Shown: positions 33,276 through 44,137 of the stretch, piece after piece
Numbering within the stretch: position 1 is the first letter of the stretch
How the letters are laid out: each line of letters starts with the position of its first letter
Made by a program: the position numbers and the translations under genes
Notes under the pieces: model-generated
Databases searched by the model: none
Seen by the model: only the letters and a program-made list of their open reading frames with translations
What the model was told of the DNA's origin: nothing
Source of the DNA: Hofstenia miamia
Taxonomy: Eukaryota; Xenacoelomorpha; Acoela
NCBI GenBank assembly: GCA_004352715.1
Contig: SCFE01000023.1
Span: 712,210-776,209, forward strand
Direction: 5' to 3'
Length of the DNA stretch: 64,000 nt

Positions 33276-36200
33276 AATAATAAACGCATAAGAAAATCAT
33301 ATTCAAGATACAACTATTCTACAAAGATATTGATCAAAGAACAGAAAAATAAAAAGTAGCAAATTTCCAGATAAATATTTAAAGTTGAAGGTTAGAATAC
33401 AATGAAATGAAGGAAAAAGAAACAAATTAACAGTGTGGTGATTGACTTGGTGGCCACAAATGTGCAGACAAGCACAGGGCTCACACAGCAATTTTCAAAT
33501 CTAACATTATCACCAACACAACCTAGAGGAGCAGCCTCTGCTGGCCTGAGATGTCCCATTGAAAATTGCGCAATGTGTCTCTCTGTTAATGGCGCAACCC
33601 AGCACCTTGAGCGACATACCAAAGGTGTTATTCCAGGGTCCGTTCCCAGAGATTGGCTGGAGAGCAACAATAAATATGTGTGTAATTGTGGCAAATTACT
33701 GTTCAAAAGATCACGTCACTCACACAATCAGAGATGCCATGCACATGCTAGGTTGATGGAAGCTCCTAATACTGATCTGCCAACTCTTGCTGAGGTTGTG
33801 AGCCTAAGGAGACCCACTCTGAAGCATGTTCCAGCAAAGGCGAGGCAAGCATTCAGCCAGGTCCTGCAAGATGCTATCAGTAAGGCAATCCATCAGAACA
33901 CTATGGACGCATACATTCACTTGCTGATGTTGCATAAGTGTGTCTTGCCCACTGCCAAAAGAGCTGGGAAGAACTCTCATAAAGCCAACATAGTGGCACT
34001 TTGCAACCACTGGATGGATGGTGACAAAGTTGCCCTGTGGCGAGATGTGGAACGAGCTGCAATTAAATTGCAACCAGACAAGAAAACTGTCCATTCAGAC
34101 GTGCTGAGGAGGGCTTGTTCAGGAAGGCTAGTAGAGTCCTGTGCTCTAAGGGACTTGCTCTGAACTCAGATGAGACTAAGTGCCTTCTAGCTGAAAAACA
34201 CCTGATCCAGGCAGCTCCAGTGATACCTGCTATTAATTCTGCTCCTGTTCAGTTAGGTCCAGATTTCAAGATATTGGATATTCTACGTTCCTTCCCTAAG
34301 GGAACAGCATGCGGACCATCAGGATTGAGAATTGACCACCTTTGTGAGGCAGCTGAAGCAACCTTGCCAGTGTCTTTCATTTCTACCCTGAGACAATTCA
34401 TGAATCACCTTGTCTCTGGTAAAGCTCCTCGAGAGGTTGCCCCAGTGCTCGCTGGAGCAGCTTTAGTCGCCCTGAGAAAGTCTGCCCCAGCTGCTCAGTT
34501 AGATATACGACCCATTGCGGTGGGAGAGATCTATCGACGTCTTGCTGGGAAATGCATTTGTGCAGTCACAAGTGAGGAAGCCCGTCAGCTCTTTCAACCT
34601 CACCAGTTTGGAGTTGCGTGTCCTGGAGGTATGGAAAAAGTTGTACACAAGCTGAGGGAAGTTGTGAAAGAACACTGGAACGACGATGACTTCGCAATTT
34701 TGAAAGTTGACATGCGAAATGCTTTCAATACTGTATCCAGACAAGCAGTCATGGATGAATGCTCGAAGCACTTCCCTGAAATACTTCCATGGGTCATTTA
34801 CTGCTATCAGACACATCCTAGGTTGTGGCACGTGACTGGCGAGTTTTTATCAGCAGCTGGAGTGCAACAAGGCGATCCTTTAGGGCCTTTGATGTTCGCT
34901 ATCGCACTTAACAGATTGGTGCTCGAGATTGACGAGATTGACGACTTGCTACTGAATATGTGGTATTTGGACGACGGAGTGATTTGTGGAACCAGATCGT
35001 CTATTATGAGATGCCTGGCCTGCATCCAACAGGCAATGGAGTGGTCAGGACTGGAGCTCAACCTCAAAAAATGCGAGATTTTCTGCCGCCTCGACCTGTC
35101 TGCATTCCCCGAGGAGATCAAAAAATTCCACCAGCCGAATCTGGAAATTCTTGGAGCGCCAATTGGAAGTAATGACTATTGCAATGATTACATCGTTTCC
35201 AAGTCTCAAGCAGCTGAGATGCTTCTGAACAAGCTGCCAACCCTTGGAGATCCACAAATAGCAATTTCACTCCTGCGACAATGTGGAAGCTTTTGTAAGC
35301 TAGCACACCTTGCCAGGTGCTGTCCGCCGGATCAGGCACAGGAGATGTTGGGTCATTTTGACGACGCAGTGCTAAGTTGTTTCGAGGAAATAACTGCAAT
35401 AGAGCTTTCGGAGGTCGCCAGGAAACAGGCACAACTAGGGCTGAGTTGTGGGGGAATTGGCCTGCTTTCCCTTAAGCTGCATGCACCCGCGGCTTACATC
35501 TCTTCTGTGGCATCCTCGGGAATTATTGCCAATTTGAAATTCAGCATTCAGTCCTACAATGACCAAGTGAAGGTAGAAGACAAATTACAAATAGCCGGGA
35601 ATGAGTTTCCAAGTTGATGGAAACGTCAGGTATCACTTTCAGCTTGTATAGAAAAGAAATGTCTTTCTGACTTGTTGGAAGAAGCTGAAAGTCCATCGGA
35701 ACGAGTCCGTCTTCTTGAAGTTTCATCACCAAATGCATCCACGTGGTTGACGGCCACCCCATCCCCCGGGTTGGGCTTCAGACTTGAACCAGAGGAAGTA
35801 CAGGTTCTTCTAAAGCACAGACTGGGACTACCCCTGGCGTGTACAGGCCCCAAGTGTCCATTGTGTCCAGAGAATCTGCTTGATCCCCTTGGACACCATG
35901 CGCTGACATGCATGAGAGGGCCAGATGTGATATTCCGCCACAACATCATACGGGATTCTATCTTCAACTGTGAAAGTAGAGCCTTAATGAATCCCATACT
36001 CGAACAGGGTGCCAACTTGGATCACTCGAGCTCACTGACACGGCCTGTGGATGTTCTGATCCCCGTCTGGTCCCTTGGAAAAGCAGGAGCAATAGACGTC
36101 ACCGTAGCACACCCGCTCAATCCTCTCAACATTGACGGAGCGAGTGCCACGACCGGCTACTGCCTAGAGGCTGCTGAGCTAAAGAAGCACTGCGAGAATG

Positions 36201-36309
36201 ACGACAAATGTGAAGAGCTTGGTTGGGAGTGTCTCCCCCTCGCAGTGACACCCTACGGCTCGTGGGGCATTCAAGCAATGAGGACCATCAGGAAGATCGC
36301 CAGTAGGCT
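33276..36309 (+). mobile_element. Non-LTR retrotransposon with restriction-like endonuclease, copy 2
   Basis: The copy begins AATAATAAACGCATAAG, identical to the start of copy 1, which supports this as the true 5' end. A roughly 125-bp leader precedes the coding part, which is visibly richer in G and C than the surroundings. The 3' end falls in a 315-N gap (36310-36624) followed by (TA)n. Gene order (zinc fingers, reverse transcriptase, CCHC knuckle, restriction-like endonuclease in one frame) is that of the R2/NeSL/Hero/R4 group. Such elements insert by target-primed reverse transcription. Confidence 0.85.
33402..36309 (+). pseudogene. Retrotransposon polyprotein: zinc fingers, RT and RLE, inactivated
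   Basis: The ancestral start ATG at 33402 is followed at 33408 by TGA where copy 1 has CGA. An N-terminal zinc-finger region follows (CPIENC...HLERH, then CNCGK...HSHNQRCH). Near 34113 the frame slips from the 33402 frame to the 34115 frame (a single-base indel). The reverse transcriptase then shows ACGPSGLRIDHL, DIRPIAVGEIYRRLAGK, VDMRNAFN (catalytic Asp codon at 34709), GVQQGDPLGPLMFA, YLDDG (about 34964) and GLELNLKKCEI. A TGA at 35615 interrupts it. The frame continues to a CCHC knuckle (CPLC...GHHALTC, about 35855-35910) and a PD-(D/E)xK-like endonuclease (RPVDVLIP...AIDVTV, about 36043-36100), then is cut by the gap. About 970 codons remain, close to the usual single-ORF length of the group. 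Confidence 0.85.
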
Positions 36310-36624
36310 NNNNNNNNNNNNNNNNNNNNNNNNNNNNNNNNNNNNNNNNNNNNNNNNNNNNNNNNNNNNNNNNNNNNNNNNNNNNNNNNNNNNNNNNNNN
36401 NNNNNNNNNNNNNNNNNNNNNNNNNNNNNNNNNNNNNNNNNNNNNNNNNNNNNNNNNNNNNNNNNNNNNNNNNNNNNNNNNNNNNNNNNNNNNNNNNNNN
36501 NNNNNNNNNNNNNNNNNNNNNNNNNNNNNNNNNNNNNNNNNNNNNNNNNNNNNNNNNNNNNNNNNNNNNNNNNNNNNNNNNNNNNNNNNNNNNNNNNNNN
36601 NNNNNNNNNNNNNNNNNNNNNNNN
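36310..36624. other. Assembly gap, 315 N
   Basis: It lies between the retrotransposon endonuclease and a (TA)n tract (36625-36639), hiding the element's 3' end and target site. Confidence 0.95.
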
Positions 36625-36713
36625 ATATATATATATATAGATTAATAGAAACCATTAAGGGTTTTCAGCATCCATGAAAGTCTTATGAACCTTTTTATAA
36701 TGTTTCACTTCTT

Positions 36714-36719
36714 TTATTA
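36714..36719 (-). terminator. Possible polyadenylation signal of the receptor gene
   Basis: AATAAA on the minus strand, about 440 bases downstream of the receptor stop codon. In DNA this AT-rich the hexamer is common by chance, so it is only the most plausible candidate before the gap. Confidence 0.3.
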
Positions 36720-37158
36720 AAAATATTCCAAACAACATTTAGCTATAATTAAATTTAATATTGTCTGTGTGAAACGAATATATTATAGAGAAGAGAAATT
36801 CAAAAAATCTGTGGCGTATTTGATGAAATAAAATTTTGGAAAGAATAATTTAAGTCCTTTGAAAGAAGAACATTTGAATAGCATCTGAGAAAAATATGAC
36901 CATTATTCTTTTTTAATCTCTAAAACACCTTCGAGACATTTTCTATGAATTAATTGGGTCAGTAAATCTAATTATTTGAAGGACAAACCACACAATGCTG
37001 CTTCGCATGTGTTGAATAGACTATGAGATTTCCAAGTTTCAAAAAATTAACCAATAAATTGAATTGCCAATGAATAACACAATATAGAAATATACAAATC
37101 GTACGTTTACTTTACAATTCCACAATAAAAATACACATTATCTGGCGAAACGAGTTAA

Positions 37159-37569
37159 TCATGACTTTGTCTGATTTTTTCGACTAAGTCTGGTAAGACT
37201 AGGATCTGGAAGGAAAGAAGCTCTCATTTTACTGGTCTTCATTCCAAACATTTGTTTTACTTCATCGCGGAACCCACGGTTCAATGTCGTATACAGGATT
37301 GGGTTGATGGCCGAATTGATGTAGCCTGTCCAAAGAAAAAATTCATACAGATTCTTAGGGATGACAAACTGGGATCCGAAGAGAGGTGCAAACGTGTAAA
37401 TCACCATGTATGGCAACCAGCAGATTGCGAATATTCCAAAAATTGTAAATACGGTGAATGTTGCTTTGTTGTCTTGAGCTACCGTCTTAATTGCGTGAAA
37501 GAATTTCATCAATTTGGGGCATCGCCGCTTCTTCTCAACCGAAGGATTATGAATGGGTTGATGAAGTGA
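37159..37569 (-). CDS. Aminergic-type GPCR, last exon (TM6, TM7, C-tail)
   Basis: Minus-strand terminal exon of a rhodopsin-class receptor. It follows a splice acceptor (AATTTTTAG at 37570-37578) and encodes 136 residues ending at a TGA (37159-37161). Residues 1-37 are the end of the third intracellular loop (basic KKRR, then DNKAT). TM6 is residues 38-60 with the CWLPY switch (W51, P53). TM7 is about 75-97 with LWTGY and NSAINPILY, the aminergic form of NPxxY. Helix 8 (FRDEVKQMF) and a short Ser/Thr-containing tail without a palmitoylation cysteine follow. By eye the closest family is histamine H2-like receptors (KAT...CWFPY...LWLGYANSALNPILY in H2). Its product would sit in the plasma membrane and couple amine-type ligands to G proteins. 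The short frame on the opposite strand is a shadow. Confidence 0.85.
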   Translation of the reverse strand, partial: SLHQPIHNPSVEKKRRCPKLMKFFHAIKTVAQDNKATFTVFTIFGIFAICWLPYMVIYTFAPLFGSQFVIPKNLYEFFLWTGYINSAINPILYTTLNRGFRDEVKQMFGMKTSKMRASFLPDPSLTRLSRKNQTKS

Positions 37570-38469
37570 CTAAAAATTTTCGTTATTCTCTATTATGTGT
37601 TACATACACGTGTATTAAACTTAGTTTAACAAACGTATATGACTGAAAATACAGTCAAAGACTTTAAACAGAATGACTAAACACAAAACCATGATAAGTA
37701 TTTTCCTTCCAAATTCTTCTCATTTAAGACAACGTCTAATCTAAAGTTTTTTTTGACTTATCAAAGTTGTCAAAACGTGGTATAAAATCAAAAATGTAAA
37801 AAAATTCTTTTGACGAAGCATATCAAACTACAATTTCATAATGAAATTTTAGAAATGTTACCAATTTTGACTAATTCATGCTACACTCTGCGAATTTTTG
37901 GCATGTCATATATTTTCTTATAAATTTATTTGCTGTCCATGTACTTATTTATTAATATTTTTTTAGTTTTGATGCAGTAGAATTTTGTCTTCTTTTTAAA
38001 TTTCTTTATCAAAAAAGATCAAAAGGTGAAAACTGTTTTTTTCATAAGATGGCCAAAAAATCTCAAATTAACACTTTCGACAAAATTTTTATTGCCCTGC
38101 TCATAACATAATCAATCCAGAAAATTTCGAATACGTTGTTAACAAAATCATGAAAATTTTTACCACTTGAAATTTAAGTAGAAAATTTTGATACAATGAC
38201 TCGCAATCATTCATTTAGTTATCAATTTTCCATGCATATGAAAAAGTTCTAATAGATAAAAGGGACAAAGCAAAACAAAATCAATTTACGACTCAAAAAG
38301 GTAAACATTTCTAAAGCTTCTGAAAAAGCTTTTTAGTGATAAAAGCACTAAGGAAATAATTTTATCTCCTATTGTAATGGACAATCCTAAATTGCCTTCT
38401 TGTTAAATATAACAGAAATTGTATTAAGCTCTTAAGATTTCTATGTATTCCGAAATTTGGAATAAACCA

Positions 38470-38576
38470 AATACTAAGATAAATCAAGAGGTTTCATTTA
38501 AATGCACATAAATATATTTAATAAAGACTACACATCAATATTTAGAACCAATATTTTAAAAATATTTTTAACCATG
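38470..38576 (+). repeat. Dispersed repeat, copy 2 (about 107 bp)
   Basis: Second copy of the sequence at 29031-29137, same orientation, about 9.4 kb away, differing at only a few positions. It lies in the receptor intron. Confidence 0.85.
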
Positions 38577-39191
38577 AATTTAGTTGATGATCTAAAATTA
38601 TTCAAATTGGAAAAAATGGCGATCATCAACTATTGTGTTATTTAATGATGATGGTTTGTGAGGAATCATAAAATGATATTAGGATTGTGTAAAAAATAGT
38701 TTAGAAATATTTCATTTCATTCATAAATTACATTGTATAAATTTGCTTATACTGCCTACTTAAGTTATGAGAAATTTGACTTAGTAATAATTACAGAAGA
38801 AAGGGAAATAATACACTACATCAGAAAATATTTATTCACATTTTTATACCATTTTCGTTTCACAGAAGAATAGGTCTAAATTACAATTTTTCACAGCCCT
38901 TTATCGCATATCTAAAATTTCAAAAAATATTCTATTCCAATATGATAAGAGCATATATTAGGTGTTAGAAAAGATTTGAATTATCAGAAACTGTAAAAAA
39001 TAAAATCAAATAATTTGATGAAATCACCATAAAACTATATTTTTGAAAATTTGCCATTTATAGTAAAATCTGGAATTAGCCTTCATTTTGCCCATAATAG
39101 TTAGTTACAGAATGGGATCCTGACACAAATCTCGACCATTGACCCTAAATTTCGAGAAGGTTGTTCAAAAACCGATTTGTTAGAAAACTGC

Positions 39192-39192
39192 A

Positions 39193-39239
<47 letters not shown>
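39192..39239. repeat. (TA)n microsatellite
   Basis: About 24 TA units with one phase slip (ATATTATA) in the middle. Confidence 0.95.
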
Positions 39240-41682
39240 TCTTTATATGAAAAAGTGTTTCAAATTCAGCAAAATACTATGAAAAATTTATGCAAGAAAT
39301 GCAATCCATTTAGGACTTACAGGCAACATAAATTTATTAGAATTTAAGAGGATAATGATTAAATGTTTATGTCAAGGGCATTTCGCAGACAATTTCAATA
39401 ATAAATAAATTTGCACTATACAGTTTTTGTGAAATTTATATGAACTATTCATATTAGAATGCGCTGTCATAGGTTTCTGATGCTATCAGAAATTTAGTCA
39501 TGCAATTGTTTACCATATAGAAAGTGTGATATAGTTATAAATTGAATCTGCAAATGAATGAAGTTTTGCCAATATCAGAACTTTCTGCGTCTGACAATTG
39601 CAGTAACACACTAAATTTCAAAACTTGATTACTTCAAGAATTCTCCCGCTAACTTGGAAAATAGACTAGTTTAGTAATTTAATTTAAGAAAAAATTTACT
39701 ATACTAAAAATTTATTTTAAGCAAAGTAGTATTTTGAGTGTAAAGCCTTTTAAATTTGTAATTCCTCCCTTTTGCTGAGATATCCGCCTCTTCAAAGGTT
39801 TCAAATTTCCTTTAGAAATTATTTAATTTGTCTCCCGTTTTCTCGACGCATTTCCGTATAAACAAAACATCTTACGTCATCCGCACATGAAAGCATACAA
39901 TTTATTAACAATTTATGTGGGAAATTCAAAACAAATTGAAGATAAGCGCAACAATTACAGCGTTAAAACGGTATTTTTAAAAAAATGCGCGTTTCATAAT
40001 GCACAAGCCGCTTTTTCGAATATCTAAGATGAGCCAATTCGAAATCTGAGTAACAATACATTTGTCCTTGAGATTTTTACCACAGTTCTATCGCAGTCCT
40101 TTGTTTGACTCCTTTGTGATACAGCATTCTTAAAGTTGATGACCTAGAGTTCATTCTATATCTTATCAAAGAAAAAGAGTTTAATCCATTTGGTTGAACA
40201 AGCTCCGGAGTCCTATCAAGAAGACATTGGGTTGAATCATCATTTTCTAGAATAGCATTGATTTAGATGGTCCATGGAGTCCACATAGAGTAATAATTTA
40301 TATAATTTTAATAAGTCTTAGAATCTTTTCAATTGACTTTTTTTTCTAGTGGAAAACTCACTAACGTTATTTAAGTTTTTGCATGTCCTATAAGTGTTTT
40401 TAGCAGCAATAAATTTTCTGATAATCAGCTTTGTTAAACCTTAGGTTTGAATAAATATAGGGCATTGAGAAAATAGCATATTTCACATAAACTTTTTATC
40501 TGTCTTAGAAATCTTATTTTGATGACGCACAATAAAATAGAAATTCAATACCACACAATTGAAGGAGAGGGTTGATAGGCAAGCTACGCAATCTTGCCAT
40601 TTATGACAATGATGTTGTGAGATTTTGTCCACATAGGAATATGCATGTAAAGATAGATAAGTTTGTTGTAACTGAAAGTTAAATGATAAATGGATAATGC
40701 ACTAAGTCCAAATTGAAAAGAGGGAAATTAAGTACCTGTTTGCAGTAATCAATAATTCCCTCTGCTCAAGGCTAAAATCGAATATTCTTAAATTAAATGT
40801 TAATTACTAAGACCAGATTTTCTGAGCTAAACTCATTTGTTTGTCAGTGAATTTCGATTATTTTAATCTCTTGTAACAACTGTAGGCTTAGAGCAGTTTT
40901 AAGATATTTCTTTGTAAAGCACACATAAGAACTGAGTAGTTTAGTAAAATGCAGACGATTAAGCATTTGTATTGACTTTCTGTAATGCATAAGTGGCCTG
41001 GCATTGGATAACATTGGTTTGTAGTACAATTATCTGAGCAAATATCGTTCTCTTCATAAAATATCTGTACCAATAGCTTGGAGCAACGTTTCATCTTTAA
41101 ACTTACATTATTATATTTTTCACACTTAAAAATTTAATAATTAATATTTAATTGTTATTTGTATTTTTAATATTTTATGGCGCTAGTCTATGGCTAACTT
41201 TAAGAATATTCAAACTAAATTTACAGAATTAGATTTTCATTCTGTCAAGATTTCACTTAAATTTTATTAATTTAAGAATAATTGTATCCAAAATAAAAAT
41301 AGCTCTAAACAGCACGACATATCAATATTTTATTTCAAAAACTACTTTTCTGGTTAATGTTTGACATCATTGACTGCTTCAAGGGAGTACTGTGCCCGTT
41401 AAACTTTTAAAGGATTAAATATTTTTCTTTATTAGCTGCTTGATTGCAATTATCTGATACTATACCTCAATTGAACGTAAAATAAATTTTAAAAATTCCC
41501 CAAGCTGCTTCCATTTAACAATAATTTAACTTTTAGATATTATCTGGTTCAGTTTCTAGTTTCACATAGCTATTTTCCCTAAGATTTCAGTAGAAAATTA
41601 CTCTAGTAGTCATTACTTATATAATTAAATATTCAATTTTATTTTTGTACTAAGAAAAATTTTTTATATTGCTCCCGAATAT

Positions 41683-41722
41683 ATAGATAGATAGATATAT
41701 AGATAGATTGATAGATATAGAT
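41683..41722. repeat. (ATAG)n tetranucleotide repeat, imperfect
   Basis: ATAGATAGATAG-type units with TA interruptions. It is the only tetranucleotide tract noticed in the window. Confidence 0.85.
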
Positions 41723-43305
41723 ATCGATGCCTCTCAGTTATTACATGCCTTAATGATAAAACAAGTATTTAAATTAAATACTCAAGTTATTATTCATAAT
41801 TTAAGTTCTACATGTAAATTTCATTTTCAAAAACTTATATATAACTATCAAATTTATCTAAACAATCATTGCAGGTTTTAAATGGAATTATATAAGCAAG
41901 CGTTCCCATAAAGTATAATTAAGTGATTAAAATTTCAGTTAGAATTTATGATAAACGATTTTTATAGCTGAGAAGCGATAATTAATTTTTAATTTTGAAT
42001 TCTTAGACATCATTTGAATTTAATTAACTAAGGGTACCAACAAATTTTAAGGAAAGTTTTTCTCTTTTTATTAAAAACTTATAATTTTAAAAATTCATAT
42101 TTTTTTAAAAAAAAATTAATAAAAGATGTAAAAAAACTGGCTGAAGCCTATTGTAGTGAATTTACTTGCACACATTACCCATTTTTTAGTTTTCCTAGTT
42201 AATTTTTAACTTTATTGCTTTGATAATTTAGTTTAATCGATCGTTAACATTACATTTTTGTTTTACACGAAATATTTAATCATTTAGAATTCAGTGTAAA
42301 TTTTAAGAGTTATTATTGGTATTATTATAGGAACAAAACGAATATATTATTCTCGTTGAAATTAAACAGAGGTGGTGCGGTTATACGTTCAACATACCTA
42401 ATCAATCAAAATCGCAGTTAAGTCCACAGAGAATTCCGACTTCTATAATTGTTTTAATGTGAAAAGATTCATCATTAAAAACATTCATCATTGAAGGAGT
42501 GCTCATTTAAATATACATGCGAGGTGGATTTTCATGCACTTCAGCCCGATTGATCTACATAATTCTGGTTAAATTCGATCTTTTATAAGACCAGACATCA
42601 ATTTAACGTGTTTCTTAATTTTCTCCACTCAGCCTGTATTATATTAAAGTATGACGATTTCAAGGTAATGGCCTACGTCTATTAAATTAAAAGAATATTT
42701 AAAAACAGCAATGTAAATAAACGCTTGAATTGAGATTCAATGAACGCTAATTTCTAACCACGAATCTGTAATTAATTTAAGTGGGAAAATATAAGAAGAA
42801 AATAGAATTATTTATATTAATTTAAGCTAAATAAAATGCGATGCGACGTTGACAAGTTCACGCCCAGAATCAGCTCAAGTGTTTTTAAATTATACATGTT
42901 ACATGCATTTAAATGTTGATTGCCAGGCCCCCTTAGGACACAGTAAGCGAATGGCTAATTAAATGAAAAATTATGAAAATGAATATTGAACAGCATCTTG
43001 AAATGAAAATCGATTCAATGTTTTGGTATCACAGTATGTCTGCACTTCTTAAGAAATATAGGCTCCATATGTAAAGCTAGACATCCTATTTCTACAAACT
43101 TTCTCTTGTCGTCAATCAACCTCAAAATCCAAATAATGAAGAACAAGTTAAAACACTATTGAAAACAAATTATCCGATAATTGCTGAATAATTATTATTA
43201 TATCAATAATTTTACTGCATGCAAATATATAATATTCTATATATTTATACATTTTTAGTGTGGTTACTGTATATATTTTTTTTCCAAATATGTTCCGATA
43301 AATCA

Positions 43306-43307
<2 letters not shown>

Positions 43308-43350
<43 letters not shown>

Positions 43351-43366
43351 TTATATATATACATGT
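43308..43366. repeat. (TA)n microsatellite, interrupted
   Basis: TA tract broken by TTTATA and ACATGTATA variants. Confidence 0.9.
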
Positions 43367-43940
43367 ATATATAGTGTATAGATTTCTATAAAGAACACTG
43401 AAATATTGAAAGAAGATCTCGTATTTATATTCTTGGATTAATTAGACTAGCTATAATAAATATTTTTAGAGTTATATAAATTCATAATTCAGAAAAAATG
43501 GTATCGAAAACTTGTTTAGTGTTTTAATGATAAAGGTGTAACAACGAATACACATAAATGACTACCTATCAGTGGGTGATGAGTAGGAAGTCAATTTAAC
43601 ATTAATTAAAAAGAGCTACTTAAGAGTTAAGCATCTGTCATTCAAACAGGCCGTAGTGGCAATTTTAGGAATTTAATGTGTGGGAAATTATGATAAAAGC
43701 GTTTAACTAAACAATTCTCAAAAACGACCCATTTGGAAAGCTGTTCTTTCTTAAATTGATGTCTTGTTAAACTTTTTCTCAAGAACAAATATGGAAATAA
43801 TAAACAAATAAATATGTTCAATATTTGGTCGATTCTAAATAAAATATTAAAAGATGTCTCCTACTTGAATTTCAATCAACCAAATTTAACAAATAACAAA
43901 TTTGAAAATTTTCTCTCAAAGAGATTTAGAAACTTCATTA

Positions 43941-43942
43941 TA

Positions 43943-43999
<57 letters not shown>
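43941..43999. repeat. (TA)n microsatellite
   Basis: Almost continuous TA for about 59 bases, fully resolved here, unlike the tracts that ended in gaps. Frames running through it are artefacts. Confidence 0.95.
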
Positions 44000-44002
<3 letters not shown>

Positions 44003-44081
44003 TTTCAATAATGATATTAAATTACATCAATCAAATCTTCAACTTAAAAAAAACATTAGTTTTTATCTTGTAGTTGTTGTC

Positions 44082-44115
<34 letters not shown>

Positions 44116-44137
44116 TATATTATTAATATTATTATTG
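44082..44137. repeat. (TTA)n trinucleotide repeat
   Basis: TTATTATTA run with small interruptions after about ten units; TCATCATCAT follows shortly after. Confidence 0.95.

Noticed and set aside
34101-34130. Programmed -1 frameshift between the zinc-finger and reverse transcriptase frames
   Set aside because: No classic slippery heptamer is present, and related elements use a single frame; a mutational indel is simpler.
34499-35432. Several minus-strand frames of 65-110 codons opposite the reverse transcriptase
   Set aside because: Shadows of the plus-strand coding region, which has all the reverse transcriptase motifs.
37252-37569. Plus-strand frame of 105 codons opposite the last receptor exon
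   Set aside because: Shadow of the minus-strand TM6-TM7 exon.
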